A stretch of 64,000 bases of DNA, from NCBI RefSeq assembly GCF_900172325.1, contig NZ_FWFR01000001.1, forward strand, positions 2,000,335-2,064,334, in the 5' to 3' direction. The translations under genes were made by a program, and so were the position numbers. The first letter of the stretch is position 1. Each line of letters opens with the position of its first letter. The DNA is from Oceanibacterium hippocampi. Lineage in GTDB: Bacteria > Pseudomonadota > Alphaproteobacteria > Sneathiellales > Sneathiellaceae. This document shows, piece by piece, positions 25,383 to 32,883 of the stretch. The notes beneath the pieces are model-generated. The model had not been told where the DNA came from. It searched no databases and worked only from the letters and a program-made list of their open reading frames with translations.

Positions 25383-25545
25383 ACGGCGGCGCCCCTGGTG
25401 CCGCCGTTTTCTTTTCTGCCATGCGGCGCCCCTGGCGCCGCCATTCTCGTTTCTGCCATGCGCGGCGCCCCTGGCGCCGCCGCTCTCGTTTCTGCTCTGC
25501 CATGCGGCGCCCCTGGCGCCGCCGCTCTCGTTTCTGCCATGGGGC
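25383..25545 (+). repeat. Array of four GC hairpins after PEP-CTERM copy 2
   Basis: Four hairpins at about 25383-25410, 25423-25442, 25462-25482 and 25504-25524, spaced 39-42 bases apart. All share the core GCC-CCT-GGCGCCGCC and the spacer TTTCTGCCATG; a fifth unit survives only as its spacer near 25531. The first has a C-to-T change that still pairs as G-U and ends in TTTTCTTTT, so it is the functional terminator. The others look like copies made by slippage or unequal exchange. Confidence 0.85.
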
Positions 25546-25647
25546 CGCCGTCTCCCTTTCCCGTTCCGCGATCCACGTCGGGCTTGGCCCGAACGGGGCG
25601 GGCTCGCTATAACGACCTTGCAGGCGTGATGTAAGGGAGTAACCGGC

Positions 25648-26076
25648 GTGGCGGTGATGGACGTCAAGATGCTCGAACGCTTCATGCGCGAGCAGTTTCC
25701 CCAGATGGATCACATGGGCATGCGGATCGAGGCGGCGGGCGGTCGCTCGGCTCGGATCCACCTGCCGGTCGACAATCGCCACCTGCGGCCGGGCGGCACC
25801 ATTTCCGGCCCGACGATGATGGCGTTGTCCGATTGCGCGATGTATCTGGCGATCCTGGCCGAACTCGGGCCGGTGGCGCTCGCGGTCACGAGCAACCTCA
25901 ACATCTCCTTCCTGCGCAAGCCGCCGGCCGGCGATATCGTCGCCGAGGCGCGCATTCTCAAGCTCGGCCGGCGACTGGCCACGGGGACGGTGGAGATCCA
26001 CAGCGTCGGCGATCCGGACGCGGTCGCCTTCGCGACCCTCACCTACGCGATCCCGGCGGCGGGGGCGGCGGCCTGA
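25648..26076 (+). CDS. PaaI-family hotdog thioesterase
   Basis: The product is 142 residues with GTG start at 25648 after AAGGGAGTAACC. The 4HBT/PaaI core is [26 protein letters not shown], where the Asp is the usual catalytic acid, followed by [32 protein letters not shown]. It acts on an acyl-CoA of unknown chain length. Genes of this family precede rplM-rpsI in many alphaproteobacteria. Confidence 0.92.
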   Translation: MAVMDVKMLERFMREQFPQMDHMGMRIEAAGGRSARIHLPVDNRHLRPGGTISGPTMMALSDCAMYLAILAELGPVALAVTSNLNISFLRKPPAGDIVAEARILKLGRRLATGTVEIHSVGDPDAVAFATLTYAIPAAGAAA

Positions 26077-26115
26077 AGCGGACCGGCGGGGGTTCTTCGG
26101 GATCGGTCCGAAATT

Positions 26116-26133
26116 GCGGTATCATGATACCGC
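26116..26133. promoter_or_regulatory. Perfect 18-base palindrome upstream of the rplM promoter
   Basis: GCGGTATCATGATACCGC is fully symmetric, with a central ATCATGAT. It lies 36 bases upstream of the rplM -35 box and about 40 bases after the thioesterase stop. It could be an operator or, as RNA, a small hairpin for the upstream gene. There is no T-run, so a terminator is unlikely. Confidence 0.5.
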
Positions 26134-26168
26134 GACGATAAACCATTTGAAACTATGCGCTATTTCGC

Positions 26169-26198
26169 TTGACGGCGCGCGAAGGCGACGCGTATATA
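26169..26198 (+). promoter_or_regulatory. Sigma-70 promoter of rplM-rpsI
   Basis: TTGACG at 26169 and TATATA at 26193 with 18 bases between, a strong alphaproteobacterial-type promoter. The leader to the rplM ATG is about 65 bases. Confidence 0.7.
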
Positions 26199-26269
26199 GC
26201 GCCGCAACAAGGGGTCGCTCGCGGCCCCTTCGCGTCTTTCAACAGGCACAACCGCCAAATGGGGTCCCC

Positions 26270-26734
26270 ATGAAGACCTATTCAGCGAAGCCCGGCGACA
26301 TCGAGCGCAAATGGCTTCTGATCGACGCCGAGGACGTGGTCCTCGGTCGTCTCGCCGTGATCGTCGCCGATCGCCTCCGTGGCAAGCACAAGGCCATGTA
26401 TACCCCGCATATGGATTGCGGCGATCATGTCATCGTGGTCAATGCGGACAAGATCCGGCTAACCGGCCGCAAGCGGACCGACAAGGTCTACTATCGCCAC
26501 ACCGGCCATCCCGGCGGCATCAAGAGCACGACCCCGGAGAAGATCCTGGAAGGGAAATTCCCGGAGCGGGTCGTGCTGAAGGCGGTACAGCGGATGATCC
26601 CGCGCGGTCCGCTCGGCCGTGACCAGTTCGGCAAGCTTCGCGTCTATGCCGGCGCCGAACATCCGCACGAGGCCCAGCAGCCCGAGGTCCTCGACCTCGG
26701 TGCGCTGAACGCGAAGAACAAGAGGAGTGCCTGA
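26270..26734 (+). CDS. rplM: 50S ribosomal protein L13
   Basis: The product is 154 residues from ATG 26270. The open frame upstream from 26114 crosses the promoter and is not coding. [30 protein letters not shown] is the L13 N-terminus, with [26 protein letters not shown] and [38 protein letters not shown] following. It is two bases from rpsI, the universal pair. Confidence 0.97.
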   Translation: MKTYSAKPGDIERKWLLIDAEDVVLGRLAVIVADRLRGKHKAMYTPHMDCGDHVIVVNADKIRLTGRKRTDKVYYRHTGHPGGIKSTTPEKILEGKFPERVVLKAVQRMIPRGPLGRDQFGKLRVYAGAEHPHEAQQPEVLDLGALNAKNKRSA

Positions 26735-26736
26735 GC

Positions 26737-27231
26737 ATGGCCGATGAAGCACAGTCGCTCGAGGACCTGAAGGGTCTGACCGGCGTCGAAGGCGAGGCGA
26801 CGGTGGCTGACGAAGCCGTCACCTACGAGCCGAAGATCGATCCGCAGGGCCGTTCCTATGCCACCGGCAAGCGCAAGGACGCGGTCGCCCGCGTCTGGAT
26901 CAAGCCGGGCTCCGGCCGGGTCACCGTCAACGGCCGCGACCAGGAAGTCTATTTCGCCCGTCCGGTGCTGCGCATGCTGCTCAACCAGCCGTTCGAGATC
27001 GCCGGCCGCAACGGCCAGTATGACGTGGTCTGCACCGTCAAGGGCGGCGGGCTGTCCGGCCAGGCCGGCGCGGTCCGTCACGGCATCTCCAAGGCGCTGA
27101 CGCATTACGAGCCGACGCTCCGCGGCGCGCTGAAGGCGGAGGGCTTCCTCACCCGCGACGCGCGTACCGTCGAGCGGAAGAAGTACGGCCGCGCCAAGGC
27201 CCGCCGTTCCTTCCAGTTCTCGAAGCGCTGA
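26737..27231 (+). CDS. rpsI: 30S ribosomal protein S9
   Basis: The product is 164 residues. The S9 core is [29 protein letters not shown] through [19 protein letters not shown] and the C-terminal [17 protein letters not shown], whose last Arg contacts P-site tRNA. The first 40 residues are an acidic extension ([20 protein letters not shown]), common in Rhodospirillales. It is co-transcribed with rplM and followed by a terminator. Confidence 0.97.
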   Translation: MADEAQSLEDLKGLTGVEGEATVADEAVTYEPKIDPQGRSYATGKRKDAVARVWIKPGSGRVTVNGRDQEVYFARPVLRMLLNQPFEIAGRNGQYDVVCTVKGGGLSGQAGAVRHGISKALTHYEPTLRGALKAEGFLTRDARTVERKKYGRAKARRSFQFSKR

Positions 27232-27265
27232 GGCCGGTCCTCAACGATCCTTCGGGGTTATCGGG

Positions 27266-27293
27266 AAAAGCGCAGCCTCCGGGCTGCGCTTTC
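27266..27293 (+). terminator. Rho-independent terminator of rplM-rpsI
   Basis: An 11-base stem AAAGCGCAGCC with GGCTGCGCTTT closes a TCCG tetraloop and is followed by CTTCG. It lies 35 bases after the rpsI stop and can also work on the opposite strand for the convergent cyclase gene. Confidence 0.9.
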
Positions 27294-27321
27294 TTCGTTC
27301 GGGAGCCTGTCTCCGGCCGCC

Positions 27322-29094
27322 TCAGTCCGGCAGGCCGGCGAGGCGCAGGTCGGCGACGACCCGCTCGACCCCGAGACCGTTCGCGAACAGGTAGCGTTCC
27401 TGCAGCGTCGCCAGCCGGGTGTCGGGCGCGATCTCGAGCAGCCGGCGGACGGTCGCTCGCGCTTCCTCAGCCCGGCCGAGCCTGACCAGGCAGAGTGCCA
27501 GCGTCGTCAGGCCGGGCGAGAAGACGGGATTGGCCTCCAGCGCCCGGCGGGCACAGGCCAGCGCCGCGTCATGTTCGCCCGAGGCCAGGTGGGCCGCGGC
27601 CAGTGCGCTTTCGGGGATATGGCGCAGCGGGTCGAACGGGCTGAGCCGGAGCGAAAGCCGGGCGTGCTCGGCGCTGGTGTCGGGGCGGCCGAGGATCATG
27701 TTCACCAGGGCGCCGACATTGTGCGCGATGGCCGAGCTCGGGTTGCGCTCCAGCGCGCGTTCGACCATCACCAGCGCGCTTTCATGGCGTTGGCCGAGGG
27801 CGCTGAACGCCAGCGCGGCTAGGGCGAGCGCGGTGGAATCGTCGGTCCTCGCCGCCGCGACCGCTTCCGCGTGTTCGAGCGCCGCCAGCCGGTCGGCCGG
27901 CGCCCGACCGCCCCAGAGATAGCGTTGCTGCAGGCAGAAGGCGGCGACGCCATGCGCTTCCGCATAGCCCGGATCGAGGGCGATTGCCTGTTCGAGCAGC
28001 GACAGCCCGGCATCGCGGCTGGCCGGCGTGAAGATATAGGATTGTTCCAGCCCGCGCAGATAGAGATCGTAGGCGTCGAGATTGTCCGGGCGCTTGCGCT
28101 TGGCCCGCTCGATCTCGGCCTGGCGCACCGAGGGCTCGATGGCGGCGACGACGCCCGCCGTGATCCGGTCCTGCAGGTCGAAGACGTCGTCGAGGGCGCC
28201 CGAGAAGCGATCGGCCCAGAGATGGCCGCCGCTTTCCGCCTCGATAAGCTGGGCGGAGATGCGCACGTTGTTGCCGGACTTGCGGACACTGCCCTCGACC
28301 ACGTAGCGGACCGCGAGTTCCCGGCCGACCAGGCGGATGTCGGATGACTTGCCCTTGTAGGCGAAGCTCGAATTGCGGGCGATCACGGTCAGCCAGCGGA
28401 GCCGCGCGAGGCCGGTGATGATCTCGTCCACCATGCCGTCGGCGAAATAGTCCTGGTCCGGATCGCCGCTCATGTTGGTGAACGGCAGGACGGCGATTGA
28501 CGGCCTCTCCGACTGTGGCAACGGCGCGGCCGCTGCGGTGGCGGCCGCGGCCGGTGCCGCCGCCCCGTCGCGGGCCCAGCGCCAGGCCCGCACGGGCCGG
28601 TCGAAATTCTTGAGCATCCGGTCGCCGAGATCGGCGAAGACAAGCCCGCTCCGATCGCGGATCTGTTCGTGAACCGAGTCCGAGATGCAGATGCCGCCGG
28701 GCTCGGCGATGCCCTCGAGCCTGGACGCGACGTTCACGCCGTCGCCCTGCAGGTCATCGCCGTCTACCACCACGTCGCCGAGATTGACGCCGACGCGGAA
28801 CCGGATCGGCGCCGTCGCGGTCCCCGGGGCGCAGCGTTCGGCCAGCGCCTGCTGGATCTCGACGGCCGCGCGGACAGCCTCGACCACGCTCGGGAAGACC
28901 GCGAGAAGGCCGTCGCCCATCAGCTTGAAGATCCGCCCGTCATGCCCGGTTATCACCGGATCGATGATCCCGTTGCGCAGGTCGCCGAGCGCGGCGAGCG
29001 TCGCCTCCTCGTCGGCGCGGACGAGCCGGGAATAGCCGACCACGTCGGCGGCCAGGATCGCCGCCAATCGCCTTGCAACGCGCGCCGTGGCCAT
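27322..29094 (-). CDS. Class III adenylate cyclase with TolB-like and TPR regions
   Basis: The product is 590 residues. Residues 8-170 are a class III cyclase domain: ILAADVVGYSRLV with the first metal Asp, FKLMGDGLLAVF with the substrate Lys and second metal Asp, and LQGDGVNVASRLE with the base-specifying Asp and the transition-state Asn/Arg. It is therefore predicted to be an active adenylate cyclase. Residues 195-330 form a TolB N-terminal-like domain (IAVLPFTNMSGDPDQDYFADGMVDEI). Residues 350-590 are tetratricopeptide repeats. No membrane segment is seen. This architecture is common in alphaproteobacteria with expanded cAMP signalling; the input signal is unknown. Confidence 0.93.
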   Translation of the reverse strand: MATARVARRLAAILAADVVGYSRLVRADEEATLAALGDLRNGIIDPVITGHDGRIFKLMGDGLLAVFPSVVEAVRAAVEIQQALAERCAPGTATAPIRFRVGVNLGDVVVDGDDLQGDGVNVASRLEGIAEPGGICISDSVHEQIRDRSGLVFADLGDRMLKNFDRPVRAWRWARDGAAAPAAAATAAAAPLPQSERPSIAVLPFTNMSGDPDQDYFADGMVDEIITGLARLRWLTVIARNSSFAYKGKSSDIRLVGRELAVRYVVEGSVRKSGNNVRISAQLIEAESGGHLWADRFSGALDDVFDLQDRITAGVVAAIEPSVRQAEIERAKRKRPDNLDAYDLYLRGLEQSYIFTPASRDAGLSLLEQAIALDPGYAEAHGVAAFCLQQRYLWGGRAPADRLAALEHAEAVAAARTDDSTALALAALAFSALGQRHESALVMVERALERNPSSAIAHNVGALVNMILGRPDTSAEHARLSLRLSPFDPLRHIPESALAAAHLASGEHDAALACARRALEANPVFSPGLTTLALCLVRLGRAEEARATVRRLLEIAPDTRLATLQERYLFANGLGVERVVADLRLAGLPD

Positions 29095-29267
29095 GCCGAC
29101 CGCTTTCCTTGCCCGGGTCCCGGCGCGAGTCTATGCGGGGCGGGCAGGGGAGTCCATCGACGCCGGATGGCGATCGCGCCTTGACGCAGCGGCGCGCCGT
29201 TGGCTTATTGGCGGCGGCGTCTCACGCTTCGTCGGGACGCCGCTTTTGATGGAAGAGGATCAAGGTC

Positions 29268-30320
29268 GTGTCGATCGGCGGAAACAGGCTCAATGTCGGC
29301 GTGCTCGGCGCCTCGGGCTATACCGGGGCGGAACTGCTCAGGCTCCTGGTCACCCATGACGGCGTGAACATCGCCGCGCTGACCGCCGACCGACGCGCCG
29401 GCCAGCCGATCGAGGCGGTCTTTCCCCATCTCGGCGGTCTCGGCCTGCCGACGCTGGTCGCCAACGACGAGGTCGACTGGTCGGCCATGGATGTCGCCTT
29501 CTGCTGCCTGCCGCACGGCACCACGCAGGAGATCATCGCCGCGCTGCCGGAACATCTGAAGATCGTCGACCTGTCGGCTGACTTCCGGCTCCGCGACATC
29601 GCCACCTACGCGGAATGGTACGGCCACGAGCACCGGGCGCCGGCGCTGCAAAGCGATGCCGTCTACGGGCTCACCGAGGCCTACCGGGACGAGATCGCGC
29701 GGGCCCGGCTGGTCGCCGCGCCGGGCTGCTATCCGACCGGGGCGCTGCTGCCGCTGATTCCGCTGCTCGAGGCCGGGCAGATCGTCATCGACGAGATCAC
29801 GATCGATGCCAAGTCGGGCACCACCGGCGCCGGGCGCGCGGCGAAGGAGGGGATGCTGTTCTCCGAGGTCGGCGAGGGCTTCAGCGCCTATGGCATCGCC
29901 GGTCATCGTCACATGCCGGAGATGGAGCAGGAACTGAGCGTTGCCGCGGGCCAGCCGGTCACCATCGGCTTCACGCCGCACCTGGTGCCGATGAGCCGGG
30001 GCATTCTCTCGACGATCTACGTGCGTCTCCGGGACGGGGCGAGTGCCGACGACCTGCGCGCCACGCTCGACGCGCGCTACGCGGACGAGCCCTTCGTGCG
30101 CGTCCTGCCGGCGGGCTTCGCGCCCGCGACCCAGCATGTCCGGGGCTCCAACCATTGCCTGATCGGCGTCCATGCGGATCGCCGGCCGGGCCGGGCGGTA
30201 CTGGTCTCGGCGATCGACAACCTGACCAAGGGATCCTCCGGCCAGGCGGTGCAGGACATGAACATCATGTATGGCCTCGACGAACGCCGCGGCCTCGGCC
30301 AGGCGCCGCTGTTCCCGTGA
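29268..30320 (+). CDS. argC: N-acetyl-gamma-glutamyl-phosphate reductase
   Basis: ArgC reduces N-acetylglutamyl phosphate in arginine synthesis. The product is 350 residues with GTG start at 29268. Motifs are NVGVLGASGYTGAELLRLL (NADP loop), VAFCCLPHGTTQEI, VDLSADFRL, YGLTEAYRDEIARARLVAAPGCYPTGALLPL with the catalytic Cys, and HRHMPEMEQEL. The stop overlaps the carbonic anhydrase start (GTGA), so the two are coupled. Confidence 0.96.
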   Translation: MSIGGNRLNVGVLGASGYTGAELLRLLVTHDGVNIAALTADRRAGQPIEAVFPHLGGLGLPTLVANDEVDWSAMDVAFCCLPHGTTQEIIAALPEHLKIVDLSADFRLRDIATYAEWYGHEHRAPALQSDAVYGLTEAYRDEIARARLVAAPGCYPTGALLPLIPLLEAGQIVIDEITIDAKSGTTGAGRAAKEGMLFSEVGEGFSAYGIAGHRHMPEMEQELSVAAGQPVTIGFTPHLVPMSRGILSTIYVRLRDGASADDLRATLDARYADEPFVRVLPAGFAPATQHVRGSNHCLIGVHADRRPGRAVLVSAIDNLTKGSSGQAVQDMNIMYGLDERRGLGQAPLFP

Positions 30321-30871
30321 GCGGCGGGACGGATGCGGCCCCGGTGCCGTCGCCGCTGATCCTGCCGTGGCGCGGCAAGCGCCCGCTCATCGCCGCCGAT
30401 GCCTTCATCGCGCCGTCGGCGAACATCATCGGCGATGTCGAGATCGGCGCCGGGTCGAGCGTCTGGTTCAACGTCGTGATCCGCGCCGACGTGCACTATG
30501 TCCGGATCGGCGCCAACAGCAACGTCCAGGACGGCAGCGTCATCCACGTCACGACCGATCGCCATCCGACGATCATCGGCGACAACGTGCTGGTCGGCCA
30601 TCTCTGCATGCTGCACGGCTGCCGGATCGAGGATGGCGGCTTCGTCGGCATGAACGCGACGGTGATGGACGATGCCGTCGTCGAAAGCGGCGCCATGGTC
30701 GCCGCGGGCTCCCTGGTCACGCCGGGCACGCGGGTCGAGGCGGGCGGCCTATGGGGCGGCCGTCCGGCGAAGCGGCTGCGCGACCTGCGGCCCGAGGAGA
30801 TCGCCAACCTGACCTCCGGCGCCGAGCATTACGCCGAACTCGCGGCCCGCTACCGGGACCAGCTCGGCTGA
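30317..30871 (+). CDS. Gamma-class carbonic anhydrase-like protein
   Basis: The product is 184 residues from GTG 30317, inside the argC stop. It is a left-handed beta-helix protein with hexapeptide repeats: IAPSANIIGDVEIGAGSSVWFNVVIRADVHYVRIGANSNVQDGSVIHVT. Potential zinc His residues are in GSVIHVTTDRHPT, LVGHLCMLHGC and the conserved Asn/Gln positions. It belongs to the YrdA/CaiE-like gamma carbonic anhydrase family, and several members lack strong activity. It follows argC directly. Confidence 0.93.
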   Translation: MSGGTDAAPVPSPLILPWRGKRPLIAADAFIAPSANIIGDVEIGAGSSVWFNVVIRADVHYVRIGANSNVQDGSVIHVTTDRHPTIIGDNVLVGHLCMLHGCRIEDGGFVGMNATVMDDAVVESGAMVAAGSLVTPGTRVEAGGLWGGRPAKRLRDLRPEEIANLTSGAEHYAELAARYRDQLG

Positions 30872-30914
30872 CCCCCCGGCTTCCTGTGCCGGGTGACTCG
30901 CTTCCGCTCGCGGA

Positions 30915-30936
30915 CCTCTCACAGTGAAGTGAGAGG
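30915..30936. promoter_or_regulatory. Inverted repeat ahead of the NPC-repeat cytochrome gene
   Basis: CCTCTCAC and GTGAGAGG form a perfect 8-base inverted repeat around a six-base centre (AGTGAA), 72 bases upstream of the cytochrome start. There is no T-run, so it is more likely an operator or leader hairpin than a terminator. Confidence 0.45.
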
Positions 30937-31007
30937 AGTTGAGAAGACCGCGCCCGATGGGCCTTCTAGGATTCCGGGCATGGTTTTCTCATCGCGGGAG
31001 GCGTCGG

Positions 31008-32045
31008 ATGCACGGATTTCGGAACAAATTGCTCACCACCACCTTCATTCCCCTGATCGCGGGGCTGGGCGGAGTCGTTGCCGTCGCCGCGATCGGTCCG
31101 CAGGCGATCGCCGCCGGGCAGGACCGCGCGGCCAATCCGCCGGCGGCGGCCCGTCCGGCCGATGCCGGCGCGCGGTCGCTCCTGGTCGCTGCGGCCTGCA
31201 ACCCCTGCGCGGCGAAGAGCGCCTGTAACCCCTGCGCGGCAAAGAACCCCTGTGCCGCGAAGAACGCCTGCAACCCCTGTGCGGCGAAGAACCCCTGCGC
31301 CGCCTCGGCCTGCAATCCGTGCAATCCATGCGCGGCCGGCGGTGCTGCCGTCTCGGCGGCCTGCAACGTGCCGCGCCTGATGAAGGCGGCGCTCGCCAAC
31401 CCGTGCGCGGCGAAGAATCCCTGTGCGGCGAAGGGGGCCTGCAATCCGTGCGCGGCGAAGGGCGCCTGCAATCCCTGCGCGGCGAAGAATCCCTGTGCCG
31501 CGTCGGCCTGCAACCCGTGCAATCCCTGCGCGGCGGCGGAAGAGGTCGAGATCAGCAATGCCGAGGCGGTCGCGGTTTACGACTGCCTGCGGGCGGAAAT
31601 GAAGGCCGGCTATGTCAAGTCGGGCGATGCGGTCGCGGTGCAGTACACGTCCTGGAAGAATTTCTCCATCGCGCCCTATCCCTCGGCGACCCATGGCGGA
31701 CGCTTCGTCAACAACTACGCCAACGGGGTCGGCCAGGAGGCCTACGGCAAGTACGAGGATGTCGGCACCATGCCGGCCGGATCGGTGCTGGCCAAGGACA
31801 GCTTCACCGTCATGCCGGACGGCAAGGTCGCGGCCGGGCCGCTTTTCCTGATGGAGAAGATGCCGGCCGGTTTCAACGCGGCGAGCCATGACTGGAAATA
31901 TTCCATGATCATGCCGACCGGCCAGGTCGCCGGCGTGACCAACGGCGCGGGCAGCCAGACCGTGCAGTTCTGTTACGAATGCCACGTCGCGATGGAGGAC
32001 CAGGATGACTTGTTCTTCATGCCGGAAGAGATGCGTGTAAACTGA
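31008..32045 (+). CDS. Cytochrome P460-family protein with N-terminal Cys-rich NPC-repeat domain
   Basis: The product is 345 residues from ATG 31008, after GGGAGGCG; an open frame from 30939 has no good start. A signal peptide/anchor covers residues 1-37. Residues 64-174 hold 22 cysteines in 111 residues, as 14 Asn-Pro-Cys units arranged CNPCAAK, NPCAAK, SACNPCAAK and ACNPCNPC. The block is internally duplicated, with a spacer (NVPRLMKAALA) between halves. Residues 180-345 are a cytochrome P460 domain (SWKNFSIAPYPSATHGGRFVNNYANG, MPAGSVLAKDSF) with a heme c site CYECH at 322-326. It is exported and probably redox active. The role of the repeat is unknown. A paralog without the repeat follows 66 bases later. 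Confidence 0.85.
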   Translation: MHGFRNKLLTTTFIPLIAGLGGVVAVAAIGPQAIAAGQDRAANPPAAARPADAGARSLLVAAACNPCAAKSACNPCAAKNPCAAKNACNPCAAKNPCAASACNPCNPCAAGGAAVSAACNVPRLMKAALANPCAAKNPCAAKGACNPCAAKGACNPCAAKNPCAASACNPCNPCAAAEEVEISNAEAVAVYDCLRAEMKAGYVKSGDAVAVQYTSWKNFSIAPYPSATHGGRFVNNYANGVGQEAYGKYEDVGTMPAGSVLAKDSFTVMPDGKVAAGPLFLMEKMPAGFNAASHDWKYSMIMPTGQVAGVTNGAGSQTVQFCYECHVAMEDQDDLFFMPEEMRVN

Positions 32046-32111
32046 ATGGGGCGGTTCGGCCGGTCCGGGCGACAGGCCCGGGCCGGCGACCCCGCCGACA
32101 GGAGGCGCCCG

Positions 32112-32759
32112 ATGCGCTCTGTGCGCGGAAGTGTCGGTTACTGGGCTCTCGTACTCGCGGCCTCTGTTTTCCTGGCCGGCTTCGCAAGTCTTGCCGTGGC
32201 CCAGGACGATGACGCGGCCTTCGGGATCCATGAGCATTTCAGGCTGGACGATCCGGCAGATCTCGACGATGCGGCGGCGGAGGCGATCTACCGCGAACTC
32301 GTCGACGACCTCGCCGAACGGTATGGCCGTTCGGAGGATGCGACGGCCCGCGACTACCGCGACTGGCGGCGCTTCAACCGGGCGCCATACCGTTCCGCCA
32401 CCCATGGCGAGCGTTTCGTCAACAATTACGGCAACGGGATCGCCGAGGGGCCCTATGCCCGGGCCGAGCGCGGGGTGGCCATGCCGGCCGGCTCCGTGCT
32501 GGCGAAGGACAGCTTCTCCGTGACCGCCGACGGGACGGTGCTGCCGAGCGCCTTCTTCATCATGGAGAAGATGGCGCCGGGCTTCGCGCCGAAGAACGGT
32601 GACTGGCGCTACGCGATGATCCTGCCCGACGGCTCGGTGCTCGGCGATACAAACGGCGACAACGGCGCCGAGATGCGCTTCTGCGCCGACTGTCACGTGG
32701 CCCGCAAGGCCTACGACTACCTCTTCTTCATGCCGAAACGCGTCCGCCAGGTCGACTGA
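32112..32759 (+). CDS. Cytochrome P460-family protein, repeat-less paralog
   Basis: The product is 215 residues from ATG 32112, preceded by AGGAGGCGCCCG. A signal peptide (VLAASVFLAGFASLAVAQ) leads to an acidic linker and then a P460 domain very like that of its neighbour: FNRAPYRSATHGERFVNNYGNG, MPAGSVLAKDSFSV, FFIMEKMAPGF and DWRYAMILPDGSVLGDTNG. The heme c motif is CADCH at 191-195. P460 proteins include hydroxylamine- or NO-reacting heme proteins and the related c-prime-beta cytochromes. The crosslinking Lys cannot be placed with confidence here. It is probably co-transcribed with the NPC-repeat gene. Confidence 0.85.
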   Translation: MRSVRGSVGYWALVLAASVFLAGFASLAVAQDDDAAFGIHEHFRLDDPADLDDAAAEAIYRELVDDLAERYGRSEDATARDYRDWRRFNRAPYRSATHGERFVNNYGNGIAEGPYARAERGVAMPAGSVLAKDSFSVTADGTVLPSAFFIMEKMAPGFAPKNGDWRYAMILPDGSVLGDTNGDNGAEMRFCADCHVARKAYDYLFFMPKRVRQVD

Positions 32760-32883
32760 CGGCCACGCCGGGCGACGGCGAAAAACGACGCCGGGTCGTT
32801 CAACGGATCCGGAAAAGGCGATATCGTCGCCGCTTCGGGCGCTCATCCGGGCCGGCCCGTCACCCTCTATTGTCCGTGAACCG

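Noticed and set aside
25101-25685. Minus-strand open frames reading repeated MAETKTAAPGAPP-like peptides over the hairpin array
   Set aside because: They are the translation of the noncoding GC hairpin repeats and of the antisense of the PEP-CTERM gene; the peptide repeat follows from the DNA repeat.
29615-30316. 5' part of a long frame containing the gamma carbonic anhydrase
   Set aside because: The upstream 234 codons are out of frame with argC and lack family similarity; the true gene begins at GTG 30317.
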